Source of the DNA: MADRE3 sp963718195
GTDB lineage: Bacteria > Desulfobacterota > Desulfobulbia > Desulfobulbales > Desulfocapsaceae
Direction: 5' to 3'
Assembly: GCA_963718195.1 (NCBI GenBank)
Contig: CAVQYQ010000006.1
Span: 1,036,553-1,100,552, forward strand
Length of the DNA: 64,000 bases
The notes under the pieces are model-generated. The model did no database searches, was not told where the DNA came from, and saw only the letters and a program-made list of their open reading frames with translations. The position numbers and the translations under genes were made by a program. Of this stretch, positions 35,435-44,277 are shown one piece after another. Each line of letters opens with the position of its first letter. Position 1 is the first letter of the stretch.

Positions 35435-36718
35435 GTGACTATTTTTTTAATGTTCATTGGTCTATTCATGCTGATCCTGATTAATGTACCGATTGCGATT
35501 GCACTCGGACTCGTTGCTCTTTTCACCATGATAATCAGTCAGGGAGTGAGTGCCCTGCCAAATGTCGCTCTGATTATGTTTGACGGAGCCACAAAATTTC
35601 CACTGCTTGCCATTCCGCTGTTCATTTTTGCAGGCGCAATTATGAATACCGGCGGTATTTCCAAACGGTTAATTGCCTTTGCCTCAGCACTGGTCGGTTT
35701 TGTCAGGGGTGGTCTTGCCATGTCTGCTACGGCGACCTCGATGTTCTTTGCGGAAATGTCCGGGTCGGCGGTGGCTGATGTTGCAGCGCTTGGATCCATA
35801 TTAATCCCGGCAATGAAGCGTAAGGGCTACCCCGGCCCATTTGCTGCAGCGGTTATGTCATCTGCTGCGACCATTGCGGTGATCATTCCACCATCAATAC
35901 CGATGATTCTTTATGCGGTCATGGCAGGGAGTTCAGTGGTTAAGATTTTTGTGGCCGGTATTATACCCGGCATCATGTGCGGGTTGGCAATGATGGGCCT
36001 TTCCTATGGTTTTGCCGTTCGCAGAAATTATCCCGTCGAAGAGGTTTTCCAGCTGAAAAGAGTGTGGTCCACTTTTAAAGAAGCGTCGTGGGCTTTCATT
36101 GTTCCCTTTATTATTCTGGGCGGTATCTTTGGTGGTTTTGTCACCGCTACGGAAGGCGCAGGGTTGGCAGTTGTCGCCTCCCTGTTTGTTGGTGGTGTTA
36201 TTTATCGGGAAATTAACTGGGAGCATTTGAAGGAAGCGACGATTGAAGGGGGTATCTCAACCGGTGTAGTCATGCTCCTGGTTGCCTCCTCAGCGCTGAT
36301 GGGGTCGATATTGACAGAGCTGCAGATTCCCCAGCAGCTCGCTCAGCAGATCACGGACATCACGACCAATAAATACGCGGTTCTGGGCATGCTGAACCTC
36401 TTTTTTCTGGTTGTCGGTTGTTTTCTCCATTCTGCGGCAGCTATTATCCTGGTTGTGCCAATCGTCATGCCGCTGGTGCATGCTGTCGGTATTGATCCTG
36501 TTCATTTCGGTCTCGTGGTCACCCTCAATCTGGGAATTGGGCAGCAGACACCTCCCGTCGCCAGTGTTTTGATTACCGCCTGTTCTGTCGCCAAGGCTGA
36601 TATCTGGGAGGTAAGTAAAGTTAATGTGTACTATGTCGGGTGTATTTTCGTCATACTCATGATGTGTACATATATCCCTGCTATCCCAATGTTCCTCGTG
36701 CATTTATTTTACGGCTAA
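35435..36718 (+). CDS. dctM: TRAP transporter large permease (DctM type)
   Basis: 427 residues, about 12 membrane helices, the normal DctM length. Conserved segments: IPLFIFAGAIMNTGGISKRL, FAEMSGSAVADVAALGSILIPAM, IIPPSIPMILYAV, and near the C-terminus NLGIGQQTPPVASVL. It performs sodium-coupled import of the substrate handed over by DctP. GTG start at 35435 with AAGAGG upstream. It ends the transporter part of the operon; a hairpin and a TTTGGT-ACCAAA palindrome follow. Confidence 0.93.
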   Translation: MTIFLMFIGLFMLILINVPIAIALGLVALFTMIISQGVSALPNVALIMFDGATKFPLLAIPLFIFAGAIMNTGGISKRLIAFASALVGFVRGGLAMSATATSMFFAEMSGSAVADVAALGSILIPAMKRKGYPGPFAAAVMSSAATIAVIIPPSIPMILYAVMAGSSVVKIFVAGIIPGIMCGLAMMGLSYGFAVRRNYPVEEVFQLKRVWSTFKEASWAFIVPFIILGGIFGGFVTATEGAGLAVVASLFVGGVIYREINWEHLKEATIEGGISTGVVMLLVASSALMGSILTELQIPQQLAQQITDITTNKYAVLGMLNLFFLVVGCFLHSAAAIILVVPIVMPLVHAVGIDPVHFGLVVTLNLGIGQQTPPVASVLITACSVAKADIWEVSKVNVYYVGCIFVILMMCTYIPAIPMFLVHLFYG

Positions 36719-36731
36719 GAGCAGATGATTG

Positions 36732-36784
36732 TTTGGTGCCAACCAAATTTGGCCATCGAAGAACCTCTTGTTCCTCCGATGGTC
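36732..36784. promoter_or_regulatory. Palindrome plus hairpin between dctM and the dehydrogenase gene
   Basis: TTTGGT-GCCA-ACCAAA (36732-36747, perfect arms), then CCATCG..GAAC / GTTC..CGATGG (36753-36782), a stem with small internal loops. The first resembles a regulator site but with a four-base spacer instead of the three seen in the CTGGT-NNN-ACCAG boxes; the second may attenuate transcription between transporter and enzyme genes. Confidence 0.45.
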
Positions 36785-36839
36785 AAACAGCGCATGGTCT
36801 GGCTTGTGATCCTAATGTTTGAAAAGCAAGAGAAATACA

Positions 36840-37829
36840 ATGATTGTTAATAGCGCATGCCTGATTGGAGTTGGGGAGATTGAAGTCAGGGAGAGAGAGC
36901 TGACTATTTCAGATGACGAAATTTTAGTGAAGACCCATGCAGCAGGAATCTGCGGGCAGGATAAAAATTTATTTAACGGTATCATTCCTCCTTCAGGCGG
37001 TCTTAATACCGAGATGAAAAATGTTTTTGCTTACCCCTATTTTTTTGGGCATGAAGCAGGGGGGCTTGTTGTTGAGGTGGGTAAAAATATCAAGAAGTTT
37101 AAAGCTGGCGATAAAGTGATCGCCTTTGCCTGGGTTGAGACCTATTCCGATTACTTCAAGGCTGAAGAGCAAGAGCTTGAACCGGCACCCGATGGTCTTG
37201 AACTTGACCTCGTATCACTTGGCGAACCGATCGGCTGTGCCGTTTTTTCCGGGTTATGTTCCAAGGTACAGCTTGGTGACACGGTTGCCGTCATCGGTAT
37301 GGGCTTTGCTGGCCAGGTTATCGCCCAGGTTGCCCGGAAAAAAGGCGCCCATCGGGTTATTGGAGTAGATGTTGTTGAAGGCAAACTGCAGCTGGCAAAA
37401 CGCCTCGGGCTGGACCATGCAATCAACAGCGCCGAGACTGATCCATTAGCTGCTATCCTGGATTTGACCAATGGTGAGGGGGCTGATGTGGTTGTCGAGG
37501 TTGCTGGAACAGGGGAGGCGGTTCAGTTATGTAATGATGCGGTGAAGCACAATGGAGTCCTGGTGTTTTACAGCTGGATTACCCAGAACATCAACCTGAA
37601 CATATCCCGCTGGCACAATAACTCACTGCAGATAGTGAATACGGGACTGGTACACCATGGGGTGCAGCAGCGACATATCTGGGTGCCGCAGGCATTAAGA
37701 CCTGTATTGCTGGAACAGATCGACATCAAACCACTGATTACCCATACGTATTCGCTGGCCCAGATCGCCACAGCCATGGAAACGGCCAATCATGATCCCT
37801 CAGCGATAAAGGTGTTACTACGGCCGTAA
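36840..37829 (+). CDS. Zinc-type medium-chain alcohol/polyol dehydrogenase
   Basis: 329 residues from MIVNSACLIGVGEIE. Medium-chain dehydrogenase fold: catalytic zinc ligands Cys in HAAGICGQDKN and His-Glu in FFGHEAGG, Glu in LGEPIGCAV, and the Rossmann motif GMGFAGQVIAQ with an acidic residue after it (GVDVVEG), implying NAD. The structural four-cysteine zinc loop of classical alcohol dehydrogenases is missing; the region reads instead FAWVETYSDYFKAEEQE. Probably oxidises a hydroxyl group of the imported compound or a downstream intermediate. Confidence 0.87.
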   Translation: MIVNSACLIGVGEIEVRERELTISDDEILVKTHAAGICGQDKNLFNGIIPPSGGLNTEMKNVFAYPYFFGHEAGGLVVEVGKNIKKFKAGDKVIAFAWVETYSDYFKAEEQELEPAPDGLELDLVSLGEPIGCAVFSGLCSKVQLGDTVAVIGMGFAGQVIAQVARKKGAHRVIGVDVVEGKLQLAKRLGLDHAINSAETDPLAAILDLTNGEGADVVVEVAGTGEAVQLCNDAVKHNGVLVFYSWITQNINLNISRWHNNSLQIVNTGLVHHGVQQRHIWVPQALRPVLLEQIDIKPLITHTYSLAQIATAMETANHDPSAIKVLLRP

Positions 37830-37909
37830 AGAGCAGAAAAACAATGATGGATGATATTAAAATGATAAAGACCCCAGTCGCTCAAGCAGGCCTATCTTTG
37901 AGGTGACGG

Positions 37910-39082
37910 ATGACCGATTTTTTTTATCGACAACTCGCAAAAGCGTCCCTGCAGGAAAAGGTTGAGCCAGGTCAGGACATAGAACTGAAGGTCGATCTGG
38001 CCTTGGCCCATGATGGCAGTGGTCCGGATATTCTGGAGATCATAAAGAAAAAGGGGATTAAGATTTCCAAACAGTGCAGGGTTCTCATTACCCTGGACCA
38101 TTCTTTCCCTGCTCCAACTATTAAAGACCGCGAGTTTCAACGCGAAATTTCAGACTTTGCGCAGAAAAATAATATCCATCTTTATAAAAATGGTGAGGGT
38201 GTTCTTCACCAGGTCGTTGCCGAGGAAGAATCTCTCTGGCCGGGAATGATCATTGTCGGCGCCGATGGGCACGTCGCGACTGCCGGGGCATTTGGCGGGC
38301 TTGCTTTTTCGGTTTCTCCAGCAGCGTTTGTACGTGTGCTGGAGAGCGGTTTTAAGAGGATTACTGTGCCGGAGCAGGTAGTAATCGCCCTCGAGGGGAA
38401 GCTGAAATCATCGGTGATGGCCCGGGATATCGGCATGTATCTGATGTCCAGATTTGCTAATGAGATCCAGGATAAGGCTGTATTACTGACCGGCGCCACT
38501 ATTGAACAACTGGCCGTCAGTGAGAAAATGTCTATCTGCAACTTCCTGCCCGAGGCCGGGGTGGCGACTGTTCTCGTTCTTCCCCAGGGTGAAGACATAA
38601 TTCCGGACATTATCGTGCAATCAGATGAGATTGAGCCAATGGTGATTGTGCCTGGAGTAAAACCTGCGTTCTGCCGGGCGGTGGATGTACCGAAGGAGGC
38701 AATTACCGTTGCCATTGCCGGCGGTTGTTCAGCGGGACGGCTGGACGATATGCAGATAATTGCGGATGTTCTGGTAAAAAAGGAAGTGCATCCCGATGTC
38801 ACCTTTATTATAACGCCTGGGTCGAAAAATGTTATGGAGTCGATGGATAAACTGAAGATCTCTTCAATTTTGAGAAAAGGTGGTGCAGTGATCATGCCGC
38901 CGGGTTGTGGTCCCTGTCCGGGAAAGCATTTCGGTGTTTTATGTGACAGTGATATTGCTATAACGACCACGATACGCAACAGCTCAGGGCGGATTGGCGC
39001 AAGAGGTGCACGGATATACCTTGCTTCTCCGCTGACCGTCGCCTGTTCGGCCGTTAATGGTAAAATCACAGAACCTGCTTAG
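37910..39082 (+). CDS. Aconitase / isopropylmalate dehydratase large-subunit family protein
   Basis: 390 residues, shorter than LeuC (~420-470). Family features: HQVVAEEESLWPGMIIVGAD, three Fe-S ligands in GGCSAGRLDD and PPGCGPCPGKHFGV, the Arg region TTIRNSSGRIGARG, and YLASPLTVACSAVNG. Departures from LeuC: the GADSHT motif reads GADGHV, and the C-T-N-G-R motif reads CSAGR. No small (LeuD-type) subunit is adjacent or elsewhere in the window. A hydro-lyase acting on a hydroxylated di- or tricarboxylate is likely, but the substrate is unknown. Start supported by GAGGTGACGG. The aminotransferase gene follows after 75 bases. Confidence 0.82.
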   Translation: MTDFFYRQLAKASLQEKVEPGQDIELKVDLALAHDGSGPDILEIIKKKGIKISKQCRVLITLDHSFPAPTIKDREFQREISDFAQKNNIHLYKNGEGVLHQVVAEEESLWPGMIIVGADGHVATAGAFGGLAFSVSPAAFVRVLESGFKRITVPEQVVIALEGKLKSSVMARDIGMYLMSRFANEIQDKAVLLTGATIEQLAVSEKMSICNFLPEAGVATVLVLPQGEDIIPDIIVQSDEIEPMVIVPGVKPAFCRAVDVPKEAITVAIAGGCSAGRLDDMQIIADVLVKKEVHPDVTFIITPGSKNVMESMDKLKISSILRKGGAVIMPPGCGPCPGKHFGVLCDSDIAITTTIRNSSGRIGARGARIYLASPLTVACSAVNGKITEPA

Positions 39083-39157
39083 ATTATTGCATGGTATAAC
39101 CTGCGATAAAAATATTTTTTTTTGCATTTATAAACAAGATTCAAGGAGTAAAGAACG

Positions 39158-40336
39158 ATGACTTTTAAGAGCGGACGACACTTTCTACAGATTCCAGGAC
39201 CGAGCAATGTTCCTGAAAGAATACTTCATGCCATCGGTCACCCGACTATTGACCACAGGGGACCGCAGTTTAAAGAGCTTTCTGAGGAAGTGTTGACCGG
39301 TTCCAGACGAATTTTCAAAACGTCCGGGCCTGTCGTGGTCTTTCCGACCTCAGGAACAGGAGCCTGGGAGGCTTCACTGGCAAATACGCTCAGCCCCGGC
39401 GACAAGGTACTGATGTTTGAAACCGGACATTTCGCCACCCTATGGTACACGATGGCCAGAAAATTTGGTCTTGAGGTGGACTTTGTGCCGACAAACTGGC
39501 GTCATGGCGTTGATCCGCAGGTTGTAGAGGAGAAGCTGAGGGCAGATAAAGAACACAAAATCAAATCGGTCAATGTCGTTCACAATGAAACCTCTACTGG
39601 TGTAACCAGCAGAATCGCCGAGATTCGGCAGGCTATCGATCGGGCCAATCACCCGGCTCTGTTTATGGTCGACACTATTTCATCTCTTGGCTCCATGGAT
39701 TACCGCCACGAGGAATGGGAGGTCGATGTAACTGTCGGCTGCTCGCAGAAAGGCTTGATGCTCCCACCGGGACTTGGCTTCAACGCCATCAGTGACAAGG
39801 CTCTTGAGGCCTCAAAGACAAATACCCTGATACGGCATTTTTGGGATTGGCAGGACATGCTTAGTGCAAATGAGAATTTCTTTTATCCTTCTACACCCTG
39901 CACCAATCTGCTGTTCGGTCTGAGGGAGTCAATCAAGATGCTTGAAGAGGAAGGTCTTGAGAATGTATTTGCCCGGCATGACCGATTTGCAGAAGCAACC
40001 CGTCGGGCGGTACGGGCATGGGGACTTGAAATTCTCTGCGAGAACCCTGAGGAATATTCCAGTGTGCTTACCGCGGTGATGATGCCGGAGGGCAGCGGTG
40101 CCGATAAACTCCGCAAGGTAATCCTTGATAATTTTGATATGTCTCTCGGTAACGGACTTGGTAAAGTGGCCGACAAGGTTTATCGCATCGGCCACCTCGG
40201 CGACCTCAATGATTTGAGCCTGATCGGAACACTTGCCGGTGTGGAAATGGGGCTGGAACTCGGTAATATCAAGCACCAGAAAGGTGGTGTGGCCGCAGCA
40301 ATGGAATATCTGGCAGAGGTTGCAGCGGCACGTTAA
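39158..40336 (+). CDS. Class V aminotransferase, serine/aspartate-glyoxylate type
   Basis: 392 residues, very like methylotroph serine-glyoxylate aminotransferase and BhcA. Shared features: IPGPSNVPERIL, VFPTSGTGAWEASLANTL, VVHNETSTGVTSRI, ALFMVDTISSLGSMDY, the PLP-binding Lys in GCSQKGLMLPPGLG, and the C-terminal YRIGHLGDLND. It would transfer an amino group onto glyoxylate to make glycine. The other beta-hydroxyaspartate-cycle genes (bhcB, bhcC, bhcD) are not in the window, so the donor stays open. Good ribosome site AAGGAG; a terminator follows. Confidence 0.88.
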   Translation: MTFKSGRHFLQIPGPSNVPERILHAIGHPTIDHRGPQFKELSEEVLTGSRRIFKTSGPVVVFPTSGTGAWEASLANTLSPGDKVLMFETGHFATLWYTMARKFGLEVDFVPTNWRHGVDPQVVEEKLRADKEHKIKSVNVVHNETSTGVTSRIAEIRQAIDRANHPALFMVDTISSLGSMDYRHEEWEVDVTVGCSQKGLMLPPGLGFNAISDKALEASKTNTLIRHFWDWQDMLSANENFFYPSTPCTNLLFGLRESIKMLEEEGLENVFARHDRFAEATRRAVRAWGLEILCENPEEYSSVLTAVMMPEGSGADKLRKVILDNFDMSLGNGLGKVADKVYRIGHLGDLNDLSLIGTLAGVEMGLELGNIKHQKGGVAAAMEYLAEVAAAR

Positions 40337-40392
40337 GCTTGTTGTCATCAAGGAAGTGCAGGTAACACTGAATAGAGCGAAGGCACACGCTG

Positions 40393-40421
40393 CTGCCATG
40401 ATTACCGGGTAATCATGGCAG
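40393..40421 (+). terminator. Hairpin after the aminotransferase gene
   Basis: CTGCCATGATTACC and GGTAATCATGGCAG, perfect 14-base arms with one loop base (G), followed by a modest T-rich stretch. It lies 56 bases after the aminotransferase stop and 100 bases before the next gene. Confidence 0.75.
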
Positions 40422-40523
40422 TATTTCATTTTAGGCCGTGCATGGGAACCGGAGCAGGTAAACTTCAGATATTCAGTAATAAGGCTAAGAAATATGAAAA
40501 TATCGTTGTAGAAAGAGGTATTT

Positions 40524-43376
40524 ATGCAGGAAAATGAAAAGCTTTTTGAATCATTACAGGACCAGCTTGAGGGCGAAGTACTTTTCAGCGATTTGAGCCG
40601 TGCCCTCTACAGCAGTGGCGCATCACTATTCAGGATAAAACCGCAGGCGATCGTCCAGGTTAAGTCAAAAGATGACCTGGTCAAGACAATAAAATTTGCC
40701 AGGGAGTATAAGATTCCAATCACTCCCCGCGGTGGCGGTACGAGCCGGGCCGGAAATGAACTCGGCCATGGGATCCTGATAGATTTCAGTAAATACCTGA
40801 CCCGTATGGTTGAGCTCAATGTCGAGGAAAAATGGGTAAGAGTAGAGCCTGGTATTGTTTTGTCCGAGTTGAATAAACTATTGAAACCCCACAATCTCTA
40901 TTTTCCAATAGATCCGTCAACAAAAGATTCCGCCACGCTTGGCGGTATGATCGCTAACAATTCAAGCGGTCCCCATGCGGTCAAATATGGAACAACCAGA
41001 GCACACGTGCAAGGGTTGGAGTTAGTTCTGACCAATGGTGAACTCGTGACGACCGGTAGAATGATTTCAGGCAGCAGTGCCGAGTCTCTTGGCTTCCTTG
41101 CGGCAAAGATACACAAAGAAATTCCCGATATAATAGAAAAATATGAAAAATATCTAGAGGAGGAACGGCCCTTTACCAGTAAAAACTCCTGTGGCTACCA
41201 TGTCTGGGACCTGATGGAAAGCGGATCGGTTGACCTGACCCCGCTTCTGGTAGGCTCAGAAGGAACACTCGCTCTTGTCTCTGAGGCCAAATTACAATTG
41301 TCTTCCATTCCGGAAAAGGTTCTGAGCGGCTTTGTCTATCTTGACGATCTTGGTAAAGTGGGTGAAGCGACCCAGGAAATACTTGAAGAGCACCCCTCGA
41401 TGATCGAGATAATGGAAAAGCATATTCTCGATCTGGCCCGTGAGCAGCGGCCCGAGCTCGCTGAATATTTTCCTGAAAATACGGAAGCCTCCCTTTTTAT
41501 TGAGTTCCAGGAGGATACTGACCAGAAGCTGTTGGACAAATTTGCCATGGTCAGAAAACGGTTGATGGACGACAAGCAACTGGCCGTTGAGGTCCTGCAG
41601 GCTCGAAATAAAGAAGAGATGAAAACCTTTACCAAGGTTCGGGGCATTTCGGGCCCGATTCTCAATCGCATGAAAGGTCCGAAGCGGCCGATCGCATTTA
41701 TCGAGGATGCGGCGGTACATGTGAGTAAACTGCCTGAATATATCAGCGGACTACGCCAACTGTTTGATAGATTTGACGTTAAGGCCGCGATCTATGGTCA
41801 TGCCGGGGATGGCAATCTCCACACAATGGCAATCCTCGATCTTCGACAGCAGGAAGACGTGAATAAGATGCTGAATCTTTCTGAAGCTGTCTGTGATCTT
41901 GTTCTCGACTTGAAGGGCACAGTCAGTGGTGAACATGCAGATGGCCGCCTGCGAACCCATTATGTTGAGCGCCAGTACCCGCATCTCTATCATGCCATGC
42001 GCGAGATCAAGGTAGTTTTTGACCCGGAGGGCATAATGAACCCGGGAGTGATTATATCTGACGAGGACAACTCGCTGGGAAGAGACCTGAAATATGGTCC
42101 TGATTTTCATATCTCCAGTACCGGCAGCCCGTTCGACAGTCAGCTCCTGCAGGAACAGATAGAGAATTGCTCAGGGTGCGCCAAGTGTCGTTCGTATTGT
42201 CCGATTGCCAGCAATAAACTTGAAGAATGGACAAAGGGAAGAGGAAAAATAACCCTGTATCGTGAACTTATTTCCGGCAAACTTGACCCGATGATTCTTG
42301 AAGACCCTGAATTTAAGGAGATTGTCGATTCGTGCATCAACTGTAAGCGCTGTTTGACGGAATGCCCGTCTGGTGTTGATGTTCCATGGCTGGCAATCGT
42401 CGGCAGGCACGAGTATGTGGATAAAAAGGGAGAAAGCTTCACCAACCGGGTCCTGACCGATACCGGTACTCTTTGCAGTCAGGGCAGTATGCTCGCTCCA
42501 GTGGCCAATTTTGCAACTTCGCTTGCCCCGATTCGATGGGGATTACAGAAGGCAATTGGTATGGAGGCAAAACGCTACCTGCCCCAGTTTCGCAACCAGA
42601 CACTGCGCAAGATGATGAAAAACAGAAAAGCAAACCTGTCATCCCGTGAGGTGGTATTTTTCCTTGGCTGCTATGCAAATTATAATGATCCGGAAGGAGA
42701 GGGGCTGGCCGTTATTGATGTGCTCGAGCAGAATGGTTTGAGCGTTATCATGCCTGAATTCAGGTGTTGCGGTATTGCCAGGATAAGTGCAGGCGCACAA
42801 CACCAGATTATTGACGATATTCGTTTCAATATCAATATCCTTCAGGAATATGCGTCCCGGGGAGTTCCCGTTATCTTCAGTGAACCAAGTTGCGAGTTGG
42901 CGGTAAAGAATGAATATCCACGGATTATTGACTCAGAAGAAGCCCGGCTCGTTGCTGATAATTGTTATGACATTCACCAATACCTGATGCATCTTCACAG
43001 GGATGGACAACTTAATACCAACTTTAAGCAGCTCGATATGACGGTTGGCTATCATGCTCCCTGTCATCTCAAGAGCGTCGGGGTTACAAGTGAGCCCATT
43101 GAATTGATGGAGCTGATTCCCGGTGTCACGGTGAAACAGTTTTCTGACAAGTGTTGCGGTATGGGCGGCACCTATGGATTGAAGGCCAATAACTACGACT
43201 TGTCAATGAAGATCGGTGAGCGACTCTTTGAAGAGATTAGAGATGCAGACGTGAATCAGGTTGTTACTGGGTGCGGTGCCTGTGGCATGCAGATTTTTCA
43301 GGGGACGGCACGGGAATCCTGTCATCCGTTGAAATTACTAGCAATGGCTTATGGCAAAGAGCGAATTGTCGCCTAG
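40524..43376 (+). CDS. FAD-linked / Fe-S 2-hydroxyacid dehydrogenase fusion, copy 2
   Basis: 950 residues, same architecture as the gene at 26162 but clearly diverged. FAD domain ~40-260 (PRGGGTSRAGNELG; LVGSEGTLALV), FAD-oxidase C-terminal domain ~270-515 (IYGHAGDGNLHTMAIL; GTVSGEHADGRLRT), Fe-S motifs CSGCAKCRSYCP (~549) and CINCKRCLTECP (~603), and two CCG regions (FRCCGIAR ~746; KCCGMGGTYG ~875). Predicted to oxidise a 2-hydroxy acid (D-lactate-, glycolate- or 2-hydroxyglutarate-like) and feed quinones or an electron-transfer protein. The hairpin at 40393 suggests partly separate transcription from the aminotransferase gene. Confidence 0.88.
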   Translation: MQENEKLFESLQDQLEGEVLFSDLSRALYSSGASLFRIKPQAIVQVKSKDDLVKTIKFAREYKIPITPRGGGTSRAGNELGHGILIDFSKYLTRMVELNVEEKWVRVEPGIVLSELNKLLKPHNLYFPIDPSTKDSATLGGMIANNSSGPHAVKYGTTRAHVQGLELVLTNGELVTTGRMISGSSAESLGFLAAKIHKEIPDIIEKYEKYLEEERPFTSKNSCGYHVWDLMESGSVDLTPLLVGSEGTLALVSEAKLQLSSIPEKVLSGFVYLDDLGKVGEATQEILEEHPSMIEIMEKHILDLAREQRPELAEYFPENTEASLFIEFQEDTDQKLLDKFAMVRKRLMDDKQLAVEVLQARNKEEMKTFTKVRGISGPILNRMKGPKRPIAFIEDAAVHVSKLPEYISGLRQLFDRFDVKAAIYGHAGDGNLHTMAILDLRQQEDVNKMLNLSEAVCDLVLDLKGTVSGEHADGRLRTHYVERQYPHLYHAMREIKVVFDPEGIMNPGVIISDEDNSLGRDLKYGPDFHISSTGSPFDSQLLQEQIENCSGCAKCRSYCPIASNKLEEWTKGRGKITLYRELISGKLDPMILEDPEFKEIVDSCINCKRCLTECPSGVDVPWLAIVGRHEYVDKKGESFTNRVLTDTGTLCSQGSMLAPVANFATSLAPIRWGLQKAIGMEAKRYLPQFRNQTLRKMMKNRKANLSSREVVFFLGCYANYNDPEGEGLAVIDVLEQNGLSVIMPEFRCCGIARISAGAQHQIIDDIRFNINILQEYASRGVPVIFSEPSCELAVKNEYPRIIDSEEARLVADNCYDIHQYLMHLHRDGQLNTNFKQLDMTVGYHAPCHLKSVGVTSEPIELMELIPGVTVKQFSDKCCGMGGTYGLKANNYDLSMKIGERLFEEIRDADVNQVVTGCGACGMQIFQGTARESCHPLKLLAMAYGKERIVA

Positions 43377-43387
43377 TAGAAAACAGA

Positions 43388-43450
43388 GGGTCAGGTCTGA
43401 AAATACAACATCATCAAGAATGTTGTATTTTTAGACCTGACCCCTTTTTT
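43388..43450 (+). terminator. REP-like long hairpin terminator
   Basis: 24-base arms starting GGGTCAGGTCT and ending AGACCTGACCC, with ACAACAT/ATGTTGT at the inner end and an 8-base loop, followed by seven T. It works as an intrinsic terminator between convergent genes. The GGGTCAGGTCT motif is familiar from REP-type repeats linked to IS200-like Y1 transposases, but no such transposase is in the window. Confidence 0.8.
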
Positions 43451-43454
43451 TGCA

Positions 43455-44252
43455 TTACAGTATATCGATCAGCATTTTGGTGCCGACGATAATGAGCAAT
43501 AGGGAAAATATCTTTTTCAGTTTACCAACCGGTAGACTGTGCGCAAGCTTGACACCAAGCGGGGCGGTCAGGACACTGATTGCAGCGATACCAATAAGTG
43601 CCGGTAAATACACATAGCCTATCGAGTATTCGGGAAGGATACTGTTGCCCCAGCCATTAAAGACAAAGCCGACGGTCCCGGAAATCGCGATGGGAAGGCC
43701 AATGGCAGAAGATGTACCGATGGCGCGATGAACCGGAACGTTGCACCAGGTCATATAGGGGACCGATACAGCGCCGCCTCCTATACCCACCAGACTTGAG
43801 ATGAACCCAATGGTGTTCCCGGCCAGAAACATTCCGAAAATGCCGGGGAGTTCCCTGGTCGGTTTCGGTTTCTTGTTGGTCAGGAATTGATATGCCACAA
43901 AGTAGATGAAACAGACAAAAAATAACTTGAGAACATTGGTTGAGAGTATGGCCACAAAACATGAACCAATAAAGGTTCCGGTCAATATGCCAATGACGAT
44001 TCTTCTCACGGTCTGCCAGTCGACAGCACCACGCTTGTGATGAGCCATGAAACTTGAAATAGAGGTGAAAATAATGCTTGCCAGAGATGTGCCAAGGGCA
44101 AGGTGCATGGTTATATCATGAGGGATTCCCTGGAGGTTAAAGGCAATAACCAGTATCGGCACGATAACCAGCCCTCCTCCAACGCCAAGCAAACCGGCAA
44201 GGACGCCGACAAAGCTGCCGAGCAGACCATATATGAGCAGTGTGGTGAGCAT
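43455..44252 (-). CDS. TauE/SafE-family membrane permease
   Basis: 265 residues from MLTTLLIYGLLGSF; a longer frame (to 44414) would run back into the formyltransferase gene and adds a polar tail, so it is rejected. About eight membrane helices with the family repeats GLLGVGGGLVIVPIL (N-half) and SLVGIGGGAVSVPY (C-half). Members export or import sulfonates, sulfite, sulfoacetate or other organic anions; the substrate here is unknown. Starts 25 bases after the formyltransferase stop, so probably co-transcribed with it. Confidence 0.85.
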   Translation of the reverse strand: MLTTLLIYGLLGSFVGVLAGLLGVGGGLVIVPILVIAFNLQGIPHDITMHLALGTSLASIIFTSISSFMAHHKRGAVDWQTVRRIVIGILTGTFIGSCFVAILSTNVLKLFFVCFIYFVAYQFLTNKKPKPTRELPGIFGMFLAGNTIGFISSLVGIGGGAVSVPYMTWCNVPVHRAIGTSSAIGLPIAISGTVGFVFNGWGNSILPEYSIGYVYLPALIGIAAISVLTAPLGVKLAHSLPVGKLKKIFSLLLIIVGTKMLIDIL

Positions 44253-44277
44253 AATAACGTGTTGTCTTGTCTGTTTT

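Noticed and set aside
37910..39082. First impression of a LarA-type lactate racemase
   Set aside because: The CGPC cysteine motif, CSAGR and the C-terminal YLASP segment place it in the aconitase/LeuC family instead.
39158..40336. Beta-hydroxyaspartate cycle
   Set aside because: Only a BhcA-like aminotransferase is present; the aldolase, dehydratase and iminosuccinate reductase genes are missing from the window.
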